Positions 36,426 through 46,031 of a DNA stretch of 64,000 bases are shown in pieces; the first letter of the stretch is position 1; the number at the start of each line of letters is the position of its first letter. A program made the translations under genes and the position numbers. The stretch covers positions 1-64,000 of the forward strand of contig NZ_CACWVY010000011.1 of assembly GCF_902764455.1 (NCBI RefSeq), written 5' to 3'. The stretch is from an uncultured Methanobrevibacter sp. Its GTDB lineage: Archaea > Methanobacteriota > Methanobacteria > Methanobacteriales > Methanobacteriaceae. Under the pieces are notes generated by a model. It was not told the DNA's origin. It was given only the letters and a program-made list of their open reading frames with translations, and did no database searches.

Positions 36426-37070
36426 AAGGTTTAAATAATCTTCGTAATGATTAATATTTAACAATTCTTTTTTATTTTTTTCTTTTATTCCATAAAATGT
36501 ATAACCATCAGAAAATATTTTCCTTAAAATCGGATTTAAATTATCATCCTCATTTTCCAGATATTTCATCAGGTTTAATCTAGGTGCTACAAATGGCATT
36601 CCCAGACCTTCAGCAGTATCCAACAAGCCAGTTTTTCTTCTCCTTAAAATTGATATAGTTTTGAATGGGTTTTCACTGTTTTGACTTACCTCAATCATTT
36701 TCTTAAAAGTTTCACAGGAGACTGTAGGCTGGTCTGCAGTTATACACAGTGCAAAATCAGAGTCTGTATTTGAAAGACCATTGTAAAGAGATGTTGATAA
36801 ACCTACATCAACAGGATTATTTTCTACAAATTTAACTTGATCTTTATAATTATCATAGATAACTTCTTTTATTTCACTAGAATAATGACCAAGTACCACA
36901 ATACATTCATCTATATTTAAGGATAATGCATTGTCTATAGTTGTCTCTATAACAGTCTTATCTCTAAATGGTAAAATCAGTTTATTTGTTAAATCAATAT
37001 TGCGGGCCAGCTGGTCTTTTCTCATTCGAGAATTTTTACCTGCCGCAGTAATAATAGTTGAGATTGACAT
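36417..37070 (-). CDS. MobA-like nucleotidyltransferase
   Basis: A 217-residue GT-A fold transferase: ITAAGKNSRM near 7-16 (nucleotide-binding loop, variant of LAAGxSxRMG), and CITADQPTVSCETF near 104-117 (metal Asp). It resembles MobA/MocA-type molybdopterin transferases. With moaE and molbindin elsewhere in the window, a molybdopterin role is possible, but sugar-nucleotide synthesis cannot be excluded. The expected M-G after the loop is replaced by R-K. Confidence 0.75.
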   Translation of the reverse strand: MSISTIITAAGKNSRMRKDQLARNIDLTNKLILPFRDKTVIETTIDNALSLNIDECIVVLGHYSSEIKEVIYDNYKDQVKFVENNPVDVGLSTSLYNGLSNTDSDFALCITADQPTVSCETFKKMIEVSQNSENPFKTISILRRRKTGLLDTAEGLGMPFVAPRLNLMKYLENEDDNLNPILRKIFSDGYTFYGIKEKNKKELLNINHYEDYLNLLD

Positions 37071-37086
37071 AAAAAAGAAAAAAAGG

Positions 37087-38280
37087 TTATGTGGAATTTG
37101 TTGGAATGTATCTGGTAATTTGACAATAAAGTCCCATTCCAGTACCGGAACCTTCAGACCACATATTAATTTTAACCGGATAATTATGAGTATTAGTCAC
37201 AGTAATACCGCTCGCCGGATTATAACCGAACAATACTGCATTTTCAGTACCGTCCATACCTACAGGCATTGCAAATCCTTCTGCAAGTACAGCTGCCCTT
37301 AAAGCCCTAGCTGAAGGACATACACCGTGTGCTGCACTTCCTCCAGGAGCTGCTGCATCACTAGCTGCTTCAAAGTACACATAGTCTTTACCTGAACTTG
37401 TTGAATTAGGTGGAATAACAGTACCGTTCCATGCTTCTACAAATTGTCTTGCATTAACTTCCCTGATTGAATCCCCATATTCCGGGTGAGAACCTAATGA
37501 AGTACTGTAGACTTCTCCTTTTTGTTCAGTGTAATTACCCGAATACAGCAGGATAGGCGAACCCGTTGGATATTCAGCAGCATAGTCTACTACATCCTGA
37601 CCAAAGATTTGAGGAACTTGTTGAGAACTGATGTTTGATCTTCCATCTGAAAATCCTACTATACCTTTATCCAATGTAAAAGTAGAACCTACACTAGCAT
37701 CGTAGTTATACCAGCTTACAATTGTATTGTTGTTATAATAATCATTACTATAGTTTAAATTTTTGATTTGATCTGTAGGGACAGATTCGATGACTTTACC
37801 GCCTTCAATAACATCTACCCCTGAATTAGTTTTACATAAAAGTTTATACGGAGCACTGTAACCCCATACATAATTTTCAGGTCCTTTAACCGCTAATTTA
37901 TCCCCCTCATAGGTTATATAACCTGGTCCTTCTATACCTTTTGCATTTCCATATGAATCAATACCCTCTCCAGCGACTACATCAAAATCAAATGGAACCT
38001 TACCCGTAGAAAGCGCCATGAAAATTCCTTGTAAATCAAATGCCATTAATTGGTGTGCTAAAAAACCAAAGTTACCTATTAAAGGAACTTCGATTGTTTT
38101 ATTTTGACCCAAAATTGACTGGCCATCAAAAATGGATTGACCAACAGAAATATTATAGGTATCTGCAACGCTTTCACCAGTATATGGGGTACTGCTTACA
38201 GCTGAAAATACAAATAATAATAAACATGCAAATAGCAATCCTAAAAATATTATTAATGATTTCCTTCTCCAATGTTTCAT
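37087..38280 (-). CDS. Secreted protein of unknown function, possible VanW-like C-terminus
   Basis: A 397-residue protein with a basic N-terminus and one signal/anchor helix (KSLIIFLGLLFACLLLFVFS at 8-27), followed by an exported region with many N-glycosylation-type sites. The C-terminal part AHGVCPSARALRAAVLAEGF, then NPASGITVTNTHNYPVKINM, follows the order of VanW-type domains (GGICQ.., then N-T..P-I). The similarity is weak and read by eye. Position after a Mur-type ligase suggests a wall-related role, but that is inference. Confidence 0.65.
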   Translation of the reverse strand: MKHWRRKSLIIFLGLLFACLLLFVFSAVSSTPYTGESVADTYNISVGQSIFDGQSILGQNKTIEVPLIGNFGFLAHQLMAFDLQGIFMALSTGKVPFDFDVVAGEGIDSYGNAKGIEGPGYITYEGDKLAVKGPENYVWGYSAPYKLLCKTNSGVDVIEGGKVIESVPTDQIKNLNYSNDYYNNNTIVSWYNYDASVGSTFTLDKGIVGFSDGRSNISSQQVPQIFGQDVVDYAAEYPTGSPILLYSGNYTEQKGEVYSTSLGSHPEYGDSIREVNARQFVEAWNGTVIPPNSTSSGKDYVYFEAASDAAAPGGSAAHGVCPSARALRAAVLAEGFAMPVGMDGTENAVLFGYNPASGITVTNTHNYPVKINMWSEGSGTGMGLYCQITRYIPTNST

Positions 38281-38379
38281 TTATTACACCTAACACTTAA
38301 TACAATATTAATTATATTAACACATATATAAAAATATTGGTATTGTTATATCAACACGCATATAAAAATATAGTTATCA

Positions 38380-39663
38380 TTATGAAAGTTTTTCAGAAAT
38401 CAGTTTAATTCTTTCTTGAATATCAATAATAGTATCTTGACCGTTTCCACCAATGAGTATTGCATCTTCATGAGAATATTCCGCCACCAGCTCAATAATC
38501 TCATCAAGTGAATTAACAGTGATAATATTTCCCATGTATCCTAAAGAATTAATCCTGTAAATTGCGATATCCAAAGTATCATCCAAACCAGGAAAGAGCA
38601 CAATTACTTCCGGATTATATTTTACCGCAACATCCAGAATGTCAAGCCTGTGGATTTCGTTGTGTCTTGGAGTTCCAATGAATATAGCATAAAAATCTTT
38701 TTCAGCTAAAATAGATGCGAGTGCATCTGAATTATCTGTTTTTCCAACATAAACCTGAGCATCATTAATTTTATAAACATCCAATCTGCCTTCAACGGCA
38801 TTGAAATCGGCCAAAGTTGATTTGATAACCTCCTTGGATACTTTAAGCTCACGAGTAATGGCAGATGCAAGACCTGCATTAAGCAGGTTAAACTTACCGA
38901 ACAATTTTAATTCATCCTGATACTCAAAATAGGGAATTGTCTTACTTGCAGATTCCTTAAAATCTGAGTTGAAATCCTGATTGAAAGCAGTGAATATTAA
39001 TGTATCTGAGAAAAATCTTACAAGTGAATTTTTATAGTTGGCAATTGTTTTGTGAACGTCCATATGGTCATTTCCGATATTTGTAAGACCGATCATGTCA
39101 AAATCAAAAGAATACTTGCAGAAGTCCAGTGTCATATCACAAACTTCAACAAGCAGTATATCATATTCACCTTCACTGGCTTCAAGAATCAAATCATAAT
39201 AACCTGAAAATCCTCCACCACCATTTCCGCCGACTAAAACTTTTTTACCGGCATTTTCCAAAATGCTTTTTATCATATGAACAGTGGTTGTTTTACCGTT
39301 TGTTCCTGTTATTCCAATTGTAAAAATATCCTTGTGCTTAGTTACAACATCACTTAAAAGTTCTCCATTTTCAAGCAATTTAGTTGCAAAGCTTCCCCCA
39401 TACATACTGGGACTTATAGCAACGGCATCACATTGTTCAATGGCATAAGGATTTGTAAAACCTAAATCCAAAGTAATATTTTCGCCAACTATTGAAACAG
39501 TCTGTTCATCATCCATTAAATCCATTGATAATAAAGGCAAATTTAAGCCCTCTAAATCAACATTAACATTTAAATCAGTTGCATAAACTTCCCAACCATG
39601 CTTTAAAAGGGAATTAACTGCTTTTTTTCCTTCTACTCCCAAACCTATTACTGCCGCTTTCAT
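38380..39663 (-). CDS. Mur ligase family protein (probable pseudomurein-type peptide ligase)
   Basis: A 427-residue ATP-dependent ligase: an N-terminal Rossmann-like domain (KAAVIGLGVEGKKAV), an ATP loop GITGTNGKTTTVHM near 117-130, LTNIGNDHMDVH near 189-200, and a C-terminal ligase domain (FNAVEGRLDVY). Mur-type ligases in Methanobacteriales build the peptide of pseudomurein. ATG 39663 (MKAAVIG) was chosen over the frame start at 39678, which adds only five residues and would break the usual start. It stands alone rather than in a wall gene cluster; the exact amino acid added is unknown. Confidence 0.82.
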   Translation of the reverse strand: MKAAVIGLGVEGKKAVNSLLKHGWEVYATDLNVNVDLEGLNLPLLSMDLMDDEQTVSIVGENITLDLGFTNPYAIEQCDAVAISPSMYGGSFATKLLENGELLSDVVTKHKDIFTIGITGTNGKTTTVHMIKSILENAGKKVLVGGNGGGGFSGYYDLILEASEGEYDILLVEVCDMTLDFCKYSFDFDMIGLTNIGNDHMDVHKTIANYKNSLVRFFSDTLIFTAFNQDFNSDFKESASKTIPYFEYQDELKLFGKFNLLNAGLASAITRELKVSKEVIKSTLADFNAVEGRLDVYKINDAQVYVGKTDNSDALASILAEKDFYAIFIGTPRHNEIHRLDILDVAVKYNPEVIVLFPGLDDTLDIAIYRINSLGYMGNIITVNSLDEIIELVAEYSHEDAILIGGNGQDTIIDIQERIKLISEKLS

Positions 39664-39781
39664 AAAAAACAATTCCAAAAAAAATATTTATCATATTAAC
39701 TTATTATTTTAAAACTAATAAATATTTTGCAATAACAATTATTTTATACTAGATTTTTAAAAATATTAGCAAGGTGATAAA

Positions 39782-40174
39782 ATGTTTGAAGATGAAAAAG
39801 ATGATAAGATTTATAATTTAATTATATCACATGGTACAGATTTAAAAAATGAATATGGACAGTTCACACAAAAATTATATGAAAAAGTGGATTTTTTATG
39901 GAAGGAATCTATTTCAGGTTCATATGAACATGCAAGCGAAGAGTTTTATTCAAAAGTAGACAGAATCATATTGCTTGCAGGCCTTTACAATGACAATAAG
40001 GAATTATTTGAAACATTATTAAATGCAGGTGAAAAATACAACATACCAATAGTTTTGGTAAGACCTTTAGGACTTGAAGAAGTTCCAGAAATATTAGAAG
40101 AAAAGGCTGCAACCATCGTCGGATGGAATGCAAACTGCATAATCGATTCTGTTAAAGATGCGGATTTAATGTAA
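39782..40174 (+). CDS. TIR-like protein (MTH538 / ThsB_TIR-type fold)
   Basis: A 130-residue single-domain protein. IYNLIISHGTDL near 11-22 is the first TIR strand and S-H motif; RIILLAGLYNDNKELFE near 61-77, IPIVLVRPLG near 88-97 and ATIVGWNANCIIDSV near 110-124 follow the order seen in MTH538-type TIR proteins. The helix that normally holds the NADase Glu has no clear W-X-X-E-X equivalent, so catalysis is uncertain. It ends 24 bases from the convergent rad50 stop. I recall MTH538 lying near the rad50/mre11 genes of Methanothermobacter, so the linkage may be conserved. No ThsA-type partner is present. Confidence 0.65.
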   Translation: MFEDEKDDKIYNLIISHGTDLKNEYGQFTQKLYEKVDFLWKESISGSYEHASEEFYSKVDRIILLAGLYNDNKELFETLLNAGEKYNIPIVLVRPLGLEEVPEILEEKAATIVGWNANCIIDSVKDADLM

Positions 40175-40198
40175 AAAAAATAATTAAAAAAATGATAT

Positions 40199-42946
40199 TT
40201 AAAATGAAACTTTTGAAATACCATTTTCTTTTTCAACTTTAATTAAATTGTCGGCAGCATTTTCCAGCTGACTTTCATGAGTTACAATTATCATTTGCGG
40301 TAAAACAGACATGTCCTTTAACAGATTGATAAGTTCATGTTTTCTTGAACTGTCCAAATGAATTGTAGGCTCATCCAATAAAATTGTATCCAGTTCTCCT
40401 TTAGACATTGCACGAGTAATACCAAGTCTTAAAGCCAGTGCAATAGCTATTTTTTCACCACCACTAACCATACTCATTGAAGATTCACCTTCAGGACCGT
40501 AAACAGTAACATCATACTCATCGTCCAATGTTAAATCGGAGTAATTAAAGTTGAATTCATTGAAGAATTCTTTTGTGTATTTTTGGATTAAAGGTTTTGA
40601 AATGCTTCTTAAATCCTTTTGAATACCATTTTTACTATACAGATTCCTGATATGACTTAACAAGTTAATATAATCTGAAATGTCATTATACTCTTGCTGG
40701 AACTTATCTGTGGTTTGTATTCTTTCTCTTAAATCTTTAAGATAATTAATTGATTCACGAGCTCTTCCTTTAAGTTCTGAAAGTTGAGTATTGAAGGCAT
40801 TTTGCTGTCTTTCATACATTTCAAAGCGATATACGATATGTTCATATCTTTCCTTGTCATAAATAGATGCTTCAATCTTGTTTTTGATAACTTCAATCTC
40901 ATTTATGCTGACACCAATATTCTCTTTTATAGTATCAAGCTGTGTCATCAAAGATTTCTTATTTTGAACAAAACCTTTAAGCTGGTTATATTCTTCATTT
41001 TTCTGTTTTAAATCTTCGATACGGTCTTGAAGCTCACTGGCACTGATGTCACCAGTCAAATGAGGGTCTTGCTCAATAGCACGCTTGATATTTTTAACAT
41101 GAGTGTCAATTTCATTTCTGACCTGTTTTAATTTAAATTGAGCATCAGTTTCACTGCCTAAAACTTCAAGTGCACCTTTAGCTTTATTATATGCATCATA
41201 AGAAGCTTTATAAGATTCACGATCAGATTTGATATTGGCTATAACTAAAATCAATTCACCTAGTTTATTGCTGATAAATTCTTTGGATTCAAGTCCTTCA
41301 TCAAGTTTATTTAATTTTGAAACTTCACCTTCAAGATGATTGACTTTTTGTTTGTATTCAATAATCTCTTTGGATAAATCATTGATAACAACAAGTTTTT
41401 CTTCAAGGCTTTTCTTATTTTTAGAAAGTAATTTTACATCTTCCTCATTTTGAGCAATTAACTTCTCATTATCTGCTATTTCAATTTCATAATTCTGAAT
41501 CAATTGTGATTTCTTTTTGTAATCAATTTCTGATTGACAGACAGGACATCTATTTTCAACATCAGCCAATTCCTTCAAAGGTTTTTGGGATGCTTTAATA
41601 TTCTGTTTGAATATTACAATGTCCTCGTTTTTGGAAATGATGTCATTAGACAAACTTTCGATTTTTTGTTTGATTTCATCTATAAACTTATTGGTTGCTT
41701 CTTCAAGATGGTTAAAGTCATCAATTGCATCGAGATCTTCTTGAGACATTCCGTTATCATCAAGTTTATCTTTTGCTTTTGAGAAGAAATCTCTGATATT
41801 GTTTCTTTCATCTTCAATGGATTTCAATAAATCTTTTTTATCTTGTTCAAGTTTGGCCATGGTAGCCAATTCTTTTTCATATTTAACTTTACGATTATCC
41901 AATTTGGATATTTCTTCATCGGATGCTAAAAATTTATTATAATCACTTTTTTTATCAGCAACGATTACTTTTTGATTGGCAATTGATTCCAATTTTTCAG
42001 TTATCTGTTTTTCTTCTTTTTTCAAGTTTTGAATTCCTACAACTGATTTTTCGAAATCAAGATAAACGTCTAATTTGGAAACATATTTTTCAAGTCTGGA
42101 AATTCTTTCCTCATCCTCTCTGATTTTATCAAGTTCTTCCTGAATAGAACGTTTACTTTCTTCAAGTTTGGAAAAATTGGCTTCTTCAATTTCCAGATTA
42201 GTTAACTGTTTATCATGGATTTGTTTTTCTCTTTCCATATCCCTTTTACTTTCAGAGATTTCCTGCAGTGAGGAGGTAACATCATTCAATTGGCTTTCAA
42301 GTTCATGACCCTTATCTTTCAAATCATCCAATTCATTTTTCTTTGTATCATATTCATCTTTCAGTTCTTTTGAATTGTATAGTTTACCCTTAAGTTCTGA
42401 AAGCCGATTTTCATAATCATTAATGAACGGCAATAAATTTTTCCATGACTTTTCAAGTGAATCAATACCTAATAGCTTTGCAATCAATAACTTTTTCTCA
42501 GCAGGTGTCTTATCCACCAAATCAGCAATTTCACCTTGCCTTATGTAAATGGCATTCAGGAACAAATCGGAATCAATATCCAAAATCTGGCGAATTTCAT
42601 CATTCACTTCCCTGTCACCTGTACAAATGTGGACAAAACCTCCTTCATTAGAAGTTTTTGTGTAAATGGAAGATTTCAGATTGGATTTCTTTTCACGGAC
42701 AATTTTATAATCTTTACCATTTGATGTGAATTCCAATTCAACAGCCATGTTATCGGCATTATTTCTAACTAAATCATCAATTTTTTTAGCAGTATGCTGT
42801 TTGAATAAAGCAAAACTAATAGCTTCCAGGATAGTTGATTTACCTGCACCGTTTTCACCAACTATAACACTTATTCCTTTATCGAATCCTATTATTGTGC
42901 TTTGATGTGATTTAAAATTAGTTAATTTTAATTTTTTGAAAATCAT
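40199..42946 (-). CDS. rad50: DNA double-strand break repair ATPase Rad50
   Basis: With Mre11 it tethers and processes broken DNA ends. The 915-residue protein has Walker A GENGAGKSTILEAISF near 32-47, long coiled-coil arms, the zinc hook CPVCQSE near 467-473, the signature SMVSGGEKIAIALALRLG, and Walker B LDTILLDEPTIHLDSS near the end. It overlaps mre11 by 4 bases (ATGA), so the two are translated in fixed ratio. Confidence 0.96.
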   Translation of the reverse strand: MIFKKLKLTNFKSHQSTIIGFDKGISVIVGENGAGKSTILEAISFALFKQHTAKKIDDLVRNNADNMAVELEFTSNGKDYKIVREKKSNLKSSIYTKTSNEGGFVHICTGDREVNDEIRQILDIDSDLFLNAIYIRQGEIADLVDKTPAEKKLLIAKLLGIDSLEKSWKNLLPFINDYENRLSELKGKLYNSKELKDEYDTKKNELDDLKDKGHELESQLNDVTSSLQEISESKRDMEREKQIHDKQLTNLEIEEANFSKLEESKRSIQEELDKIREDEERISRLEKYVSKLDVYLDFEKSVVGIQNLKKEEKQITEKLESIANQKVIVADKKSDYNKFLASDEEISKLDNRKVKYEKELATMAKLEQDKKDLLKSIEDERNNIRDFFSKAKDKLDDNGMSQEDLDAIDDFNHLEEATNKFIDEIKQKIESLSNDIISKNEDIVIFKQNIKASQKPLKELADVENRCPVCQSEIDYKKKSQLIQNYEIEIADNEKLIAQNEEDVKLLSKNKKSLEEKLVVINDLSKEIIEYKQKVNHLEGEVSKLNKLDEGLESKEFISNKLGELILVIANIKSDRESYKASYDAYNKAKGALEVLGSETDAQFKLKQVRNEIDTHVKNIKRAIEQDPHLTGDISASELQDRIEDLKQKNEEYNQLKGFVQNKKSLMTQLDTIKENIGVSINEIEVIKNKIEASIYDKERYEHIVYRFEMYERQQNAFNTQLSELKGRARESINYLKDLRERIQTTDKFQQEYNDISDYINLLSHIRNLYSKNGIQKDLRSISKPLIQKYTKEFFNEFNFNYSDLTLDDEYDVTVYGPEGESSMSMVSGGEKIAIALALRLGITRAMSKGELDTILLDEPTIHLDSSRKHELINLLKDMSVLPQMIIVTHESQLENAADNLIKVEKENGISKVSF

Positions 42947-44202
42947 TGCTGAACCTCCTTCTTAAATGTTACTTGAACATCTTTAGGTTGTTCTTCTGGA
43001 GTTTCTTCTTCAACCTCTTCAATTTCTTCTTTTTCTATTTTAAATTCAACATCATCTTTTACAGTATTGTAATGCTCTTGGAAAAATTGGTCAATAATAT
43101 CCTGTGAATCTTCAATGCGGTCCTTTGATAAATAGTCATACAGGTCAATAGCCAATTTATTGACATCACTATTGCCGTAGCCCTTTAGCTTTTCAACAAT
43201 TAATTCTTTAGGACCTACACGATTGTTTTCGTTGATAATTATATCAATAGATTCTTCTCCGACCATGTTAAAATTAGGTCGGATAATTAAAGACAATTCT
43301 CCCAATTCATCGTTAATCATTTCATAAACAAAGCTTGTATCAGATTCGACATTATTGATTTCCAAATTCAGTATTGGAGGTTTGTCAAAATCCTTAATGG
43401 TTTCTCTTATTCCTGCTATTCCGCTTCCCAGATTATTGTAGTCAAGAGACCTTTTGACAAAGGTACGTGAAATATCCACATTAACCCTTTTGACAACAGG
43501 TTTTGGACCATCCATATCAACAACGACAAAACCTTTTCCGTTTCTAGCATAATCTTCAAGCTCATCGGTTTTCCAAATTTCACTTGAACCCGGATAAACC
43601 AGTTTGCCTTTTCCAAAATCGTCACAGATATATTTATGGATATGGCCCATTGCATAATATGAGAAATTGTCAGGAATATCTCCAATTTCCAGCTCATACT
43701 GGTAACCGAAGTACTTGTCAATTCCCTGATGCAGCACCAAAATAGATTTATCATAGTCAGCTGCTTTTTTGGACAGTTCCGCTAATTTGGATTTTAAAAC
43801 TCTGGATTGTGAAGCAGGATAATATGGCAGTCCTGCAATAAATATGTCATCCTGCATGTAATTTGTATTGATTGGACTGATTACTTTCAATCCTAATTTC
43901 TTAAAAATCACCTGAGGAGGAATTGATCCTCTGCGGGCAACTGAATCATGATTTCCTGCTATTGCATAGACTGGAATTCCTGCACCCTTAAGTTTCAATA
44001 ATCCTTTTTGGAATTCTAAAAGTGCCATTGGAGATGGTTTTGCGGTTTCGAATAAGTCTCCACTATGTATTACAAAGTCTACATTTTCTTCAATAATTTT
44101 ATCTATAACTTTTCCAAACACTTCATAAAAGTCTTTTTCACGCTCAATTAAACCAAATTGGCGATAACCTAAATGAGTGTCTGCTAAATGTGCAAATTTC
44201 AT
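42943..44202 (-). CDS. mre11: DNA double-strand break repair nuclease Mre11
   Basis: A Mn-dependent nuclease of the Mre11-Rad50 complex. Phosphoesterase motifs are all present: ADTHLGYRQFG at 7-17, HSGDLFETAKPS near 47, AGNHDSVARRG near 82, LVLHQGIDKYFG near 157 and AMGHIHKY near 186. The C-terminal tail is very acidic (EIEEVEEETPEEQP). The family length is normal (419). An AGGT site precedes the ATG. Confidence 0.95.
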   Translation of the reverse strand: MKFAHLADTHLGYRQFGLIEREKDFYEVFGKVIDKIIEENVDFVIHSGDLFETAKPSPMALLEFQKGLLKLKGAGIPVYAIAGNHDSVARRGSIPPQVIFKKLGLKVISPINTNYMQDDIFIAGLPYYPASQSRVLKSKLAELSKKAADYDKSILVLHQGIDKYFGYQYELEIGDIPDNFSYYAMGHIHKYICDDFGKGKLVYPGSSEIWKTDELEDYARNGKGFVVVDMDGPKPVVKRVNVDISRTFVKRSLDYNNLGSGIAGIRETIKDFDKPPILNLEINNVESDTSFVYEMINDELGELSLIIRPNFNMVGEESIDIIINENNRVGPKELIVEKLKGYGNSDVNKLAIDLYDYLSKDRIEDSQDIIDQFFQEHYNTVKDDVEFKIEKEEIEEVEEETPEEQPKDVQVTFKKEVQQ

Positions 44203-44225
44203 TATATTACCTATTTTAATTTATT

Positions 44226-44233
44226 GTATATAA
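44226..44233 (-). promoter_or_regulatory. Candidate TATA box of mre11-rad50
   Basis: TTATATAC on the minus strand lies about 25-31 bases upstream of the mre11 ATG, spacing that fits a very short leader. It was identified by motif only. Confidence 0.4.
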
Positions 44234-44383
44234 CCAATTTAAACACTTTCACAGTATTTAACTAATTATAGTTTATACCATTTTATATTTAATTGTTTGC
44301 AAAGAGAGCATTTGATAAGAAATCAAAATTGATATTAAGTTAAAATTTTTTAAAAAAAAGAAAATAATGAATAAAAAAAGAAG

Positions 44384-45877
44384 TTAAGAAAGTTTCAGGA
44401 AATACATATCCTGATGCTTATAGACTTTCTTACCTGTTATATTATTTTCAAATTTGAAATTTTTATCCGGAAACGTATCAATCATATACACTTTTTTACC
44501 ATGATTTTCCTTCATGATAGTTGTCAGATTACTACCTGATTTGACGTCATCCAGCTTATAATCAAATCTGATGTCTTTCTGAGTAGCATACAGTTTAGCA
44601 TTGTCAACATAATCATGATAACAGACATATAAAAAGTCCTGATTAAATACTACAACATTGCTGTCATTGTTTAATTTATCCAATGCCGCAATCATCTCAC
44701 TTCCATCGTCTTTTATCTGATTATTTGTATCATAAGTAACAGCCAATCCGTAAGCACCCAATAGAAGTACTAAAATAATAGAAATCACTAAAATCTTCCG
44801 GTCTTTAATCTTTCCAATGACAATTGCACAGGACAGCCATAACAGTGAGATTACAGGTATCAGGTATCTGATTACTAACGGTTTATATGTTAAAACGATT
44901 GCAGTTACTCCTATAGCTAAAGTCAGTAAATATAATATAAAACCTGAAGAGATAAAATAATTTTCATTGAAATCTGTGCTTTTTGACTGTTTTACAAAAA
45001 TTATTATCATGAATACTAAAAAGAGTATTGCAAGGATTCTAAAACCGAAATCAACATAAGAAAAATCAGTAGTACTGTTTACTGCAAACCATGAAACATA
45101 ACTGAACAGATCATATAAATGTGGAAAATTCTTTTGATATTCCATGGTTTTACTTACCTGTTTCATTAAAACAAATATCCACGGGGCATATAAAATCACA
45201 GTGGAAATACTGGCCACTATCCATTTTTTCAGTTCCTCTTTTTTATCAATGCCATCATTATTGATGAAAATACGGATAAATAACATTAGATACATCAATG
45301 CAGAGCTAACCAATACGAAATAATGTGTATAAGCTCCGAGCAGTGTAAACAATATAAACAGTGCCCATGATTTTCTATCAGATTTTGCGATGACTTGCCT
45401 GAAATATAAAAAAGACATAAGAAGGAACAGTAAACTCCAGCTGTACATCCTAATTGTGGAATATCCTCTAAAGAAGAATGACATGGCTATAATTGAAAAT
45501 GTAAATATACCAACAGTCAGCCAGCCGTATTCTTTTCTTATTTTAGTTGCACTAATGCCCAAAACAATAAAATATGGAACAAATGAAATTATCTTTAAAA
45601 CAGATATCAAATCATATTGAATATGAAGAGCATTTAGAACATAACAGACCGTTTGAACTATCATGTAGTACAAAGGAGGATGAACATCCTTAATTGTTAT
45701 TTTCAAACATTCCAAAAAGGATGTTTTTATCAAAGCGACTGTCCACCATTCATCAATATGTATTAAAACATTGCTGATTGGTGAAAAAAACAAATAAATT
45801 CCAAGTAAAACACTAACGGCAAAAAATATTTTTCCGATATTGCTCTTTAAATCATCTTCTGAAAAATTTTTATTCAT
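44384..45877 (-). CDS. GT-C membrane glycosyltransferase (GT39/ArnT-like)
   Basis: A 497-residue protein with about eleven transmembrane helices. The first outer loop holds IDEWWT near 40-45 and DVHPPLYY near 63-70, matching the catalytic Asp/Glu and polyprenyl-sugar region of GT-C enzymes such as ArnT and PMT. The C-terminal tail is a soluble outer domain. GGTG five bases before ATG 45877 decides this start over a GTG two codons upstream. It probably transfers sugar from a lipid carrier to a surface protein or wall polymer. It sits between mre11-rad50 and herA-nurA without obvious functional link. Confidence 0.8.
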   Translation of the reverse strand: MNKNFSEDDLKSNIGKIFFAVSVLLGIYLFFSPISNVLIHIDEWWTVALIKTSFLECLKITIKDVHPPLYYMIVQTVCYVLNALHIQYDLISVLKIISFVPYFIVLGISATKIRKEYGWLTVGIFTFSIIAMSFFFRGYSTIRMYSWSLLFLLMSFLYFRQVIAKSDRKSWALFILFTLLGAYTHYFVLVSSALMYLMLFIRIFINNDGIDKKEELKKWIVASISTVILYAPWIFVLMKQVSKTMEYQKNFPHLYDLFSYVSWFAVNSTTDFSYVDFGFRILAILFLVFMIIIFVKQSKSTDFNENYFISSGFILYLLTLAIGVTAIVLTYKPLVIRYLIPVISLLWLSCAIVIGKIKDRKILVISIILVLLLGAYGLAVTYDTNNQIKDDGSEMIAALDKLNNDSNVVVFNQDFLYVCYHDYVDNAKLYATQKDIRFDYKLDDVKSGSNLTTIMKENHGKKVYMIDTFPDKNFKFENNITGKKVYKHQDMYFLKLS

Positions 45878-46031
45878 ATACACACCACAAAAATAAGAAT
45901 AAATTAAAATTATTCTAAAAAAATTTAATAAATCTATACTATTAGTTATTGATTAAATTAATTAATAAAAGTTATTATACAAATAATTAAAAAAAGAATT
46001 GAACAATAATATAATATTGTTCGTTCAAAAT

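Noticed and set aside
39782-40174. Thoeris defence system
   Set aside because: Only a TIR-like protein is present; no ThsA-like SIR2 or other effector lies nearby, and the catalytic Glu is unclear.
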